Shown here: positions 5,856 through 12,112 of the stretch, in pieces
Position numbering within the stretch: the first letter of the stretch is position 1
How the letters are laid out: every line of letters starts with the position of its first letter
NCBI GenBank assembly: GCA_964472135.1
Contig: CAYYJB010000060.1
Span: forward strand, 1-13,968
DNA: 13,968 nucleotides
DNA from: JAUREX01 sp964472135
GTDB lineage: Bacteria; Pseudomonadota; Alphaproteobacteria; Rhodobacterales; Rhodobacteraceae
Direction of reading: 5' to 3'
Translations under genes and position numbers: made by a program
Notes under the pieces: generated by a model
Told to the model about the DNA's origin: nothing
Seen by the model: the letters and a program-made list of their open reading frames with translations, nothing else
The model's database searches: none

Positions 5856-5886
5856 GAAAGGGTCGCTCTGGCGACCCTTTCTTATT
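5856..5886 (+). terminator. intrinsic terminator
   Basis: A perfect 11-bp stem GAAAGGGTCGC / GCGACCCTTTC (5856-5866 and 5871-5881) with a TCTG tetraloop is followed by TTATT. It lies after the small ORF and structured RNA and 41 nt before the arfB start. It would end the upstream unit or, if conditionally bypassed, control arfB. Confidence 0.9.
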
Positions 5887-5927
5887 CCGCCCAAGCCCCC
5901 TATTTTCGCCCCACGGAGGGATGGGTC

Positions 5928-6350
5928 ATGCTCTGGGTCGCCGAGGGCGTCGCGCTTGCCGACTGGGAACTGACCGAGGTGTTCACACGCTCGCAAGGCC
6001 CCGGCGGGCAGAATGTCAACAAGGTCGAGACGGCGGTCGAGTTGCGCTTTGCCGCGGCGGCCTCGCCGCACCTCTCGCCCGCCGTCAAGGCGCGGCTGCG
6101 CCGGCTTGCGGGGCGGCGCTGGACCGAAGGCGGCGAGGTCGTGATCCGCGCCGAAGAGACCCGCAGCCAGACCCGCAACCGCGAGATCGCGCGCGCGCGC
6201 CTCGCCGAACTCGTGGCGCGCGCCCTCATCGCGCCCAAGCCCCGCGTCGCGACGCGGCCGACGGCCGGTTCGGTGCGCCGCAGGCTTGCCGCCAAGACCG
6301 CGCGCGGCGCGACCAAGGCCCTGCGCGGCACGGTGGAGACCGAGGAATGA
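5928..6350 (+). CDS. arfB: alternative ribosome-rescue factor / peptidyl-tRNA hydrolase ArfB
   Basis: ArfB (YaeJ, ICT1-like) rescues ribosomes stalled on truncated mRNA by entering the empty A site and hydrolysing peptidyl-tRNA. The 140-residue product has the release-factor catalytic motif GPGGQNVNKVET, with GGQ at residues 26-28 as in E. coli YaeJ. It also has the basic, Arg/Lys/Ala-rich C-terminal tail (about residues 95-136) that occupies the mRNA channel. The length matches the family. The start ATG at 5928 has GGAGGG (5915-5920) 7 nt upstream; the ATG at 5921 is out of frame. Its stop overlaps the next gene's start in ATGA, so rescue factor and metabolic genes share an mRNA. The gene lies just after a strong terminator; a TATTTT -10-like sequence at 5901-5906 could provide a weak separate promoter. 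The terminator could also attenuate it (inference). Confidence 0.93.
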   Translation: MLWVAEGVALADWELTEVFTRSQGPGGQNVNKVETAVELRFAAAASPHLSPAVKARLRRLAGRRWTEGGEVVIRAEETRSQTRNREIARARLAELVARALIAPKPRVATRPTAGSVRRRLAAKTARGATKALRGTVETEE

Positions 6351-7624
6351 CCGACGAGGATCTGATCGCCCGCCGTGCGCGCCTGATGGGGCCGAACGTG
6401 CCGACCTTCTACCGCGACCCGGTCGAGATCGTGCGCGGCGAGGGCGTCTGGCTCTGGGACAGCGCCGGGCGGCGCTATCTCGACTGCTACAACAACGTGG
6501 CCCATGTCGGCCATTGCCACCCGCATGTCGTGGCGGCGATCGCGCGGCAGGCCGGGATGCTCGCGACCCACACGCGCTATCTGCACCGCGGCGTGCTCGA
6601 TTACCTCGACCGTCTGACGGCGACCTTCGGGCATGGCATCGCGCAGGGCATCATGGTCTGCACGGGGTCGGAGGCCAACGACGTGGCCCTGCGGATGGCG
6701 CAGGCCGCGACGGGGCGGCGCGGCATCATCGCGACGGACGCCACCTATCACGGCAACACGACGGCGGTGCATGCCCTCTCGGCCCGGCGGACGCCGGTCG
6801 GGGGGCATCCGGCGCATCTGCGCTTCGTGCCCGCCCCCGATGGCCTTTCCCCCGCGGGCGGCTCGGTCGCGGCCGAGGCCGCGCGATTCGGCGCGGCGGT
6901 GGCGGCGGCGGCGGCCGACCTCGAGGCGGCGGGGCACGGGGTCGCGGCGCTGATCCTCTGCCCGGTCTTCGCCAACGAGGGGCTGCCGGCCGTGCCGCGC
7001 GGCTATCTCGACGCGGCGGTGGCGGCGGTGCGCGCGGCGGGGGGGCTTGTCATCGCCGATGAGGTGCAGCCGGGCTTTGGCCGCAGCGGCAGCCATTTCT
7101 GGGCCCATGACCGGCTGGGCTTCGCGCCCGATATCGTGACGCTCGGCAAGCCGATGGGCAACGGCTATCCGGTCGCGGCGGTGCTGGCGCGCCCCGAACC
7201 GATGGCCGCCTTTCGCGAGCGGACGGGGTATTTCAACACCTTCGGCGGCAATCCGGTGGCGGCGGCGGCGGCGGCGGCGGTGCTCGATGTCATCGAGGCC
7301 GAGGATCTGATGGCACACGCCGCCCGCGTCGGCGCCGCCACGGCCGAGCGTCTGGGCGCGCTGTCGCACCCCTGGCTCCGGCAGGTGCGGGCCGAGGGGC
7401 TCTTTTTCGCGCTCGAGTTCCGCGATGAGGGGGGGGCGCCCGCGGGCGATTTCGTGGCGCGCCTGGTCGAGGCGATGGTGGCGCGCGGGGTCCTTCTGAA
7501 CCGCGTCGGCACGGGGGGGCAGATCCTGAAGATCCGCCCGCCCATGCCCTTTGCGACCGAGCATGCCGACCTTCTGGCCGCGACGCTGGCCGAGGCGCTG
7601 GCCGCGACGCCGCTGCACCCATGA
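6347..7624 (+). CDS. class-III PLP enzyme, ammoniophospholyase-like (ETNPPL/PHYKPL-type)
   Basis: This is a 425-residue fold-type I PLP enzyme of the class-III aminotransferase family. Visible signatures are LDCYNNVAHVGHCHP (about 45-59), the phosphate-binding TGSEAND (106-112), the Asp that holds the PLP pyridine nitrogen in VIADEVQPGFGR (D238), and the Schiff-base Lys in TLGKPMGNGYPVA (K268), followed by YFNTFGGNPVA. The wording of the N-terminal motif, GKPMGNG and FNTFGGNPVA is much closer to the eukaryotic phospholyases ETNPPL and PHYKPL than to ornithine or GABA transaminases. An elimination releasing phosphate and ammonia from a phosphorylated amino alcohol or hydroxy-amino acid is therefore plausible. 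The adjacent kinase gene could make such a phosphorylated substrate. ATGA overlaps exist on both sides. Family is secure; reaction and substrate are inferred, and an ordinary transaminase remains possible. Confidence 0.85.
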   Translation: MTDEDLIARRARLMGPNVPTFYRDPVEIVRGEGVWLWDSAGRRYLDCYNNVAHVGHCHPHVVAAIARQAGMLATHTRYLHRGVLDYLDRLTATFGHGIAQGIMVCTGSEANDVALRMAQAATGRRGIIATDATYHGNTTAVHALSARRTPVGGHPAHLRFVPAPDGLSPAGGSVAAEAARFGAAVAAAAADLEAAGHGVAALILCPVFANEGLPAVPRGYLDAAVAAVRAAGGLVIADEVQPGFGRSGSHFWAHDRLGFAPDIVTLGKPMGNGYPVAAVLARPEPMAAFRERTGYFNTFGGNPVAAAAAAAVLDVIEAEDLMAHAARVGAATAERLGALSHPWLRQVRAEGLFFALEFRDEGGAPAGDFVARLVEAMVARGVLLNRVGTGGQILKIRPPMPFATEHADLLAATLAEALAATPLHP

Positions 7625-8583
7625 CGCCCGACGCCTCCGACGTCGCGGACGCAGGCCGCGCCGCGCTGGCGTGGGGCGGCGCCGAGGGCGCGCCCCGGCT
7701 GATCCGCGCGCGCGAGAACCGGGTGTTCGAGGTGCACCTGCCCGCCGGCCGGGCGGCGCTGCGCCTGCACCGGCCGGGCTATCAGACCGCCGCCGCGATC
7801 GCCTCGGAACTCAGCTGGGTCGCGGCGCTCGCGGCGCAGGGCCTGCCGGTGGCGGCACCCCTGCCCACGACCGGGGGAGAGATGCTCGCGCATCTCGGCG
7901 ATGGCACGCTGGCCTCGGCGGTGCGCTGGGTCGCGGGCGATCCGATCGGGCAGGGGGGCAGCGCGCTGGTGCCCGGGGGCCCGGCGGCGCTGGCGCTGCA
8001 CCGCGAGCTTGGCGCCCTGGTCGCGGCGCTGCACGCGGCGTCGGACCGCTTCGTGCCCGGCGCGGGGTTTTCGCGGCCCGCCTGGGACGCGCCCGGCATC
8101 GCGGGCGAGGCGCCGCTCTGGGGCCGCTTCTGGGAACATCCCGCCCTTGCCCCGGCCGAGGCCGCCCGGCTGGCCGCCCTGCGCGCGCCCCTTCATGCCG
8201 CGGTGGAGCGGATGGCCGCGCATGACGCGGGCCTCATCCATGCCGATCTCCTGCGCGAGAACATCCTGCGCGGGCCCGCGGGCCTCGCGCTGATCGATTT
8301 CGACGATTCGGGCTTCGGCCCGCGGCTCTATGATCTGGGGACGGCGCTGGTGCAGAGCGCGCCGGCAGAGGATCTCGAGGCGCGCGCCGATGCGCTGCTC
8401 GAGGGCTACGGGCGCACGCGGCCGCTGCCGGCGGATGCGCGCGCGCTCGTGCTGGCCGCGACGCTCGCGCGGGCCTGCGCCTCGGTCGGCTGGACGATGC
8501 CGCGCCTTGCCCCCGGCGATCCGGTCCACCGCAGCCACATCGCGCGTGCCCTCGCGCTCGCGGAACGCGCGGGCCTTGGCTAG
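7621..8583 (+). CDS. APH-fold phosphotransferase (hydroxylysine-kinase-like)
   Basis: This is a 320-residue kinase of the aminoglycoside phosphotransferase (APH/choline kinase-like) superfamily. The catalytic loop is LIHADLLRENIL, with H207, catalytic D209 and N214. The metal-binding DFD is at 226-228 in ALIDFDDSGFGPRLYDLGTAL. The N-terminal lobe carries RENRVFEV and AALRLHRPGY (about residues 20-60), where the ATP-contacting strand and basic residues would lie. Similar kinases phosphorylate small hydroxylated metabolites; in animals the hydroxylysine kinase HYKK works with the phospholyase PHYKPL. The ATGA overlap with the preceding phospholyase-like gene supports a two-step kinase/phospholyase route here (inference). 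The substrate is unknown: hydroxylysine, ethanolamine or another amino alcohol are candidates. Antibiotic resistance is unlikely from this context. Only 6 bp separate its stop from the stop of convergent preA. Confidence 0.85.
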   Translation: MTPDASDVADAGRAALAWGGAEGAPRLIRARENRVFEVHLPAGRAALRLHRPGYQTAAAIASELSWVAALAAQGLPVAAPLPTTGGEMLAHLGDGTLASAVRWVAGDPIGQGGSALVPGGPAALALHRELGALVAALHAASDRFVPGAGFSRPAWDAPGIAGEAPLWGRFWEHPALAPAEAARLAALRAPLHAAVERMAAHDAGLIHADLLRENILRGPAGLALIDFDDSGFGPRLYDLGTALVQSAPAEDLEARADALLEGYGRTRPLPADARALVLAATLARACASVGWTMPRLAPGDPVHRSHIARALALAERAGLG

Positions 8584-8589
8584 GGCGAC

Positions 8590-9891
8590 CTATTCGGCCG
8601 CCTTCGCCATCGGGTTGTTGGGGTGCGTCGTCCAGTTGGCATAGGGCCCGACGACGGCGCCCGTGCGCGGGTCGGTCGCGCCGAGCGGGAGTTCCTTCAT
8701 CGTGATGCAGTTCTCGACCGGGCAGACGTTGACGCAGAGGTTGCAGGCCACGCATTCGGCGTCGATCACCTCGAAGACGCGGCCGGGCTTCATCGCGATC
8801 GCCTGGTGCGAGGTATCCTCGCACGCCGCATAGCAGCGGCCGCACTTGATGCAGGCGTCCTGGTCGATTTGCGCCTTGGTGACGTAGTTGAGGTTCAGAT
8901 ACTGCCAGTCGGTCACGTTGGGCACCGCCCGCCCGACCAGATCGCCGACGCCCGACATGCCCTTTTCATCGAGGTATTGCGACAGGCCCGAGATCATCTC
9001 CTGCACGATGCGGAAGCCATAGGTCATGGCCGCCGTGCAGACCTGCACGTTCCCCGCCCCGAGCGCCATGAACTCGGCCGCGTCGCGCCATGTCGTCACC
9101 CCCCCGATGCCCGAGATGGGCAGGTCGCGCGTCTCGGGGTTGCGGGCGATCTCGGCCACCATGTTCAGCGCGATGGGCTTCACCGCCGGGCCGCAGAGCC
9201 CGCCATGCGCGCCCTTGCCGCCGATCGAGGGTTCGGGGCTGAAGCTGTCGAGGTCGACCGAGGTGATCGAGGAGACGGTGTTGATGAGGCTGACCGCATC
9301 GGCGCCACCGCGCAGCGCGGCCTCGGCCGGGCGGCGGATGTCGGCGATGTTGGGAGTGAGCTTCACGATGCAGGGCATGCGCGAGTGCTTCTTGACCCAG
9401 CGCGTGACCATCTCGATGTATTCGGGCACCTGGCCCACGGCCGAACCCATGCCGCGCTCGCTCATCCCGTGGGGGCAGCCGAAGTTCAGCTCGACCCCGT
9501 CGCAGTCGGTCTCCTCGACTCGCTTGAGGATCGTCTGCCAGCTCACCTCGTCGCAGGGCACCATGAGCGAGACGACGAGCGCGCGGTCGGGCCAGTCGCG
9601 CTTGACCTTCTTGATCTCGCGCAGGTTCACCTCGAGCGGGCGGTCGGTGATCAGTTCGATGTTGTTCATCGCCAGCAGCCGCCGGTCGGCGCCCCAGACC
9701 GCGCCATAGCGCGGCCCGTTGACGTTCACGATGGGCGGGCCGTCGAGGCCCAGCGTCTTCCACACCACCCCGCCCCAGCCCGCCTTGTAGGCGCGCACGA
9801 CGTTGTATTCCTTGTCCGTCGGCGGCGCGGAGGCGAGCCAGAACGGGTTCGGAGACTTGATGCCGATGAAGTTCGACGCAAGGTTTGCCAT
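8590..9891 (-). CDS. preA: NAD-dependent dihydropyrimidine dehydrogenase subunit PreA
   Basis: PreA is the FMN/iron-sulfur subunit that, with PreT, interconverts uracil/thymine and their 5,6-dihydro forms. The 433-residue product (E. coli 411) begins with the FMN-barrel start NPFWLASAPPTDKEYNVVRAYKAGWGG (in two parts, about 15-31 and 32-41). It contains the substrate/FMN region ELNFGCPHGMSERGMG (134-149) and KLTPN (177-181). Two 4Fe-4S clusters are coded near the C-terminus: C347-x2-C350-x2-C353-x3-C357 and C380-x2-C383-x2-C386-x3-C390-P. The ATG at 9891 is preceded by AAGGTGA. It is the last gene of the preT-dedA-preA unit; its end converges on the kinase gene with 6 bp between stop codons. 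It is complete and intact. Confidence 0.97.
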   Translation of the reverse strand: MANLASNFIGIKSPNPFWLASAPPTDKEYNVVRAYKAGWGGVVWKTLGLDGPPIVNVNGPRYGAVWGADRRLLAMNNIELITDRPLEVNLREIKKVKRDWPDRALVVSLMVPCDEVSWQTILKRVEETDCDGVELNFGCPHGMSERGMGSAVGQVPEYIEMVTRWVKKHSRMPCIVKLTPNIADIRRPAEAALRGGADAVSLINTVSSITSVDLDSFSPEPSIGGKGAHGGLCGPAVKPIALNMVAEIARNPETRDLPISGIGGVTTWRDAAEFMALGAGNVQVCTAAMTYGFRIVQEMISGLSQYLDEKGMSGVGDLVGRAVPNVTDWQYLNLNYVTKAQIDQDACIKCGRCYAACEDTSHQAIAMKPGRVFEVIDAECVACNLCVNVCPVENCITMKELPLGATDPRTGAVVGPYANWTTHPNNPMAKAAE

Positions 9892-9925
9892 GGTGTCACC
9901 TTCGATGCGGAGGGGATGCAGGAAT

Positions 9926-9956
9926 GGGCGCGGCCGGCGCGTCGCGGCCGGCGCCC
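9926..9956 (-). other. GC-rich hairpin between dedA-family gene and preA
   Basis: GGGCGC (9926-9931) pairs with GCGCCC (9951-9956), and the inner GGCCG/CGGCC continue the stem with a one-base bulge. The arms include two direct copies of GCGGCCGGCGC (9930-9940, 9944-9954). There is no T-run after it on the minus strand, so it is not an ordinary terminator. It could be a processing or stability element separating preA expression from dedA. Confidence 0.45.
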
Positions 9957-9963
9957 GACGCGA

Positions 9964-10500
9964 TCAGAGGCCGAGGAAGTGGCGGAACCAGCCCATGAGG
10001 TCGCCGCCGAGCGCCCCGGTCTGGGGAATGACGAAGGCCCAGGCGACCGCGCCGAGGATGTTCCAGCACTGAAAGCGCCAGAAGCCCACGCCCGACATGC
10101 CCGCAAACAGGAACGCGACCGGCCGCAACGGCCCGATGAAATGCCCCGCCACGATCGCGGCCGCCCCCCAGCGGTCGAACAGCGCCTGCGCGCGCGCGAC
10201 CCCCTCGGCGTTGGCGCGCAGGATCCGCGCGGCGAGGATGCGCGGCCCGAACCGCCGGCCGAGCCACCATGAGAAGGTCGAGCCGATCACCGCCCCCGCC
10301 GCCGCCCCCGCCCAGAGCGGCAGGAACGGAAACGCCCCCGTCGCCGTCAGCGCGCCCGCCGCCATCAGAAGCGCGGTGGCCGGGATGAAGACCGACAGGA
10401 AGGCGACCGTCTCGGCGATCGCGAGTGCCAGCGCCACGAAGGGCGCGGCACCGCCATGCGCCGCCAGAAACTCCGTCACCGCCAGCGCCGCGCCGTCCAT
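9964..10500 (-). CDS. DedA/VTT-domain family membrane protein
   Basis: This is a 178-residue integral membrane protein of the DedA (SNARE-associated/VTT) family. DedA members act in membrane homeostasis, and some bacterial ones move undecaprenyl phosphate or phosphatidylethanolamine between leaflets. Visible features are an N-terminal hydrophobic region with the conserved acidic residue in LAIAETVAFLSVFIPATALL (about 26-45), a Gly-rich helix ending in FSWWLGRRFG (about 75-84), and GHFIGPLRPVAFLFAG (about 119-134), the family's re-entrant signature region. Short DedA forms like this are common. It sits between preT and preA with 72 nt on each side, an unexpected place for a lipid-transport-type protein. 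It may be an operon passenger or might aid substrate movement or membrane function in this pathway; nothing in the sequence decides. The ATG at 10500 follows a G-rich stretch. Confidence 0.85.
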   Translation of the reverse strand: MDGAALAVTEFLAAHGGAAPFVALALAIAETVAFLSVFIPATALLMAAGALTATGAFPFLPLWAGAAAGAVIGSTFSWWLGRRFGPRILAARILRANAEGVARAQALFDRWGAAAIVAGHFIGPLRPVAFLFAGMSGVGFWRFQCWNILGAVAWAFVIPQTGALGGDLMGWFRHFLGL

Positions 10501-10572
10501 GTGCCCCCCCGACCGCCGCCCGGTCAGGTGGGGGTCGCGTGCCGGTTCGGCAAGGGGGGGCGGGCGCGGCCA

Positions 10573-11922
10573 TCAGGCGCCTGCGAGTTGGGCGTGGATG
10601 TCCTCGGCCGCGTCGCGACCCTCGGCGACGGCGGTGACGGTCAGATCCTCGCCGCCCGCCGCGCAGTCCCCGCCCGCCCAGACGCCCGGCACGCTCGTGC
10701 GCCCCGCGCCCGTCACCGCGATCTTGCCGCCCGTGAGCGCGAGCGTCCCCGGCGCGCCGGCAAGCTGCTGGCCGATCGCCTTCAGCACCTGATCGGCGCG
10801 CAGCGTGAAGGTCTCGAGGCCAAGTGTCAGTCCCCCCGGCCCCTCGGAGGTATAGGCGCAGACGACCTCGCGCACCGCGCCCTCGCCCCGGATCGCCACC
10901 GGGGCGGCGTTGCAGATGATGCGCACGCCCGATGCGGTCGCGTGGTCCTGCTCATCGCGCGAGGCGCTCATGCGCTCCTGCCCGCGGCGATAGACGATCG
11001 TGACCGTCTCGGCGCCGAGGAGCTTCGATTGCACCGCGGCATCTACGGCCGTCATGCCGCCCCCGATCACCACCACGTCGCGCCCGACGGGAAGCGCCGA
11101 GAGGTCGGCGCACTGGCGCAGATCGGCGATGAAGGCGACCGCGTCGCGCACGCCCTCGATCGCCTCGCCCTCGGCACGCAGCGCGTTGACGCCCTGCAAT
11201 CCGACGCCCAGAAACACCGCATCATGGCTTGCCCGCAGCCCCTCGAGCGTGATCTCGCGCCCGAGCGACTGGCCGCCGTGCAGCGTGATGCCGCCGATCC
11301 GCATGAGCCATTCGACCTCGTCGGCGGCGAAACCGCCCGCCACCTTGTAGGCCGCGATCCCGTATTCGTTGAGGCCCCCGGCCTTGGGCCGCGCGTCATA
11401 GAGCGCGACCTCGTGCCCCTTCATGGCGAGGCGGTGCGCGCAGGCAAGCCCCGCGGGCCCCGCCCCCACCACCGCGATCCGCCGCCCCGTGGGCGCCGCG
11501 CGGCTGAAGGGATGCACGCCCGCGGCCATCAGCGTGTCGGTCGCGAAGCGCTGGAGGCGCCCGATCTCGACCGGCTTGCCCTCGGCCGCCTCGCGCACGC
11601 AGGCTTCCTCGCAGAGCGTCTCGGTCGGGCAGACGCGGGCGCACATGCCGCCGAGGATGTTCTGCGACAGGATCGTGCGGGCCGCCGCCTCGGGCGTGCC
11701 GGTCGCGATCTGGCGGATGAAGAGGGGGATGTCGATCGCCGTCGGGCAGGCGGTGACGCAGGGCGCGTCGTGGCAGAAATAGCACCGGTCGGCGGCGACG
11801 CGCGCCTCGTGCTGATCGAGGACGGGGGCGATGTCGCCGAAGTTCTCGGCCAGCGCCTCGGCCGGCAGGCGGCCGGCGACGATGCCGGGGGTCAGGGGAG
11901 AATTAGGGGCGGCGGTGGTCAC
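10573..11922 (-). CDS. preT: NAD-dependent dihydropyrimidine dehydrogenase subunit PreT
   Basis: PreT is the FAD/NAD(H) subunit passing electrons between NADH and PreA. The 449-residue product (E. coli 412) starts with a cysteine-rich iron-sulfur domain: C47, C50, C55, C59, then C94, C98, C104, C108. An FAD-binding GAGPAG follows at 153-158. The NAD-binding GGGMTA is at 287-292 in VVVIGGGMTAVDAA. The C-terminal FAD motif AGGDCAAGGEDLTVTAVAEG closes the protein. The architecture is shared with glutamate synthase small subunit, but the partner preA in the same unit makes PreT the better call. The start is GTG at 11922, with GGGAG six bases upstream; the shortest plausible alternatives would cut a nonconserved N-terminus. 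It is the first gene of the unit, and a palindromic operator-like site lies 52 nt upstream. Confidence 0.95.
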   Translation of the reverse strand: MTTAAPNSPLTPGIVAGRLPAEALAENFGDIAPVLDQHEARVAADRCYFCHDAPCVTACPTAIDIPLFIRQIATGTPEAAARTILSQNILGGMCARVCPTETLCEEACVREAAEGKPVEIGRLQRFATDTLMAAGVHPFSRAAPTGRRIAVVGAGPAGLACAHRLAMKGHEVALYDARPKAGGLNEYGIAAYKVAGGFAADEVEWLMRIGGITLHGGQSLGREITLEGLRASHDAVFLGVGLQGVNALRAEGEAIEGVRDAVAFIADLRQCADLSALPVGRDVVVIGGGMTAVDAAVQSKLLGAETVTIVYRRGQERMSASRDEQDHATASGVRIICNAAPVAIRGEGAVREVVCAYTSEGPGGLTLGLETFTLRADQVLKAIGQQLAGAPGTLALTGGKIAVTGAGRTSVPGVWAGGDCAAGGEDLTVTAVAEGRDAAEDIHAQLAGA

Positions 11923-11974
11923 GGTCTGCTCCCTCGCGCGGGTTTCCTGAACCGAAGGCTGCCACAGCCCGCGT

Positions 11975-11994
11975 ATTTTATCAAATGGTAAAAT
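11975..11994. promoter_or_regulatory. palindromic operator-like site upstream of preT (RutR-like)
   Basis: ATTTTATCA-AA-TGGTAAAAT is a 20-bp inverted repeat with 8 of 9 pairs matching, in a conspicuously AT-rich island within GC-rich DNA. Its core ATCA-nn-TGGT with flanking TTT/AAA resembles the known RutR site TTGACCA-nn-TGGTCAA. It also contains a minus-strand TAAAAT -10-like hexamer (11975-11980), so a bound protein would cover the preT promoter. RutR is the pyrimidine-sensing TetR regulator; assignment here is inference. Confidence 0.55.
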
Positions 11995-12033
11995 GTGCGG
12001 GGCGGCGGGTTGCGGGCGGGGCCAACTCGGCGC

Positions 12034-12062
12034 TTTTCAGCCCGGCCGCGCTGGCCTATAAG
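12034..12062 (+). promoter_or_regulatory. candidate promoter for accB-accC
   Basis: TTTTCA at 12034-12039 (-35-like) and TATAAG at 12057-12062 (-10-like, inside CCTATAAG) are separated by 17 nt. A start near 12069 leaves a leader of about 45 nt that can form a 6-bp hairpin CGCCCG/CGGGCG (12074-12079 with 12087-12092) ahead of the GAGGA ribosome-binding site. The -10 is among the best in the window. Confidence 0.55.
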
Positions 12063-12112
12063 CAGGGACGGAACGCCCGCGACAGACGGGCGCGGGAACC
12101 ATCGAGGACGGC

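Larger units (their letters stand above)
5700..5886 (+). ncRNA. candidate structured small RNA or leader RNA, unassigned
   Basis: This discrete unit between yhhQ and arfB has a promoter-like sequence upstream and an intrinsic terminator at its end. Pairings seen by eye: GGTGTC 5757-5762 with GACACC 5806-5811; GGG 5763-5765 with CCC 5797-5799; ACAG 5766-5769 with CTGT 5779-5782 (loop TCCGGAGGT); and GCC 5784-5786 with GGC 5791-5793 around a TGAA loop. Together these make a three-way junction. A possible H-type pseudoknot (5814-5840), a short hairpin ATCT/AGAT (5840-5851) and the terminator stem follow. The sequence GGAGGT occurs twice: in the Shine-Dalgarno region (5721-5726) and in the loop of the first hairpin (5773-5778). 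I do not recognise it as tmRNA, SRP RNA, RNase P RNA, 6S RNA or a known riboswitch. It could be a small RNA, a small-protein mRNA, or an attenuating leader of arfB. The 5' end is an estimate. Confidence 0.6.

Noticed and set aside
5700..5886. tmRNA, SRP RNA, glycine riboswitch or preQ1 riboswitch as identity of the structured RNA
   Set aside because: GCAAAC resembles a tmRNA tag start but the frame does not end in Ala-Ala and there is no tRNA-like domain. TCCGGAGG lacks the SRP GGAAGGAAGCAGCC core. GGAGAG and CCGAAGG occur without the rest of the glycine aptamer. The preQ1 gene partner lies upstream, not downstream.
5921..5923. ATG at 5921 as arfB start
   Set aside because: It is out of frame with the GGQ-containing ArfB reading frame, which starts at 5928.
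6890..7050. GGC/GCG runs in the PLP enzyme gene as a repeat element
   Set aside because: They are codons for Ala/Gly-rich helices in frame within an intact protein, not a separate repeat.
5900..7618. 572-codon minus-strand frame opposite arfB and the PLP enzyme
   Set aside because: Crosses two intact genes and has low-complexity Arg-rich content; shadow frame.
7621..8583. aminoglycoside-resistance function for the APH-fold kinase
   Set aside because: Only the fold is shared; operon context with a phospholyase-like enzyme points to metabolite phosphorylation.
8623..10272. 549-codon open frame on the plus strand opposite preA and dedA
   Set aside because: The Arg/His/Asp/Ala-rich sequence is a mirror of preA; both real genes on the other strand carry intact motifs.
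10456..11991. 511-codon plus-strand frame opposite preT
   Set aside because: Shadow of preT with no domain; stops are rare on the complementary strand of GC-rich genes.
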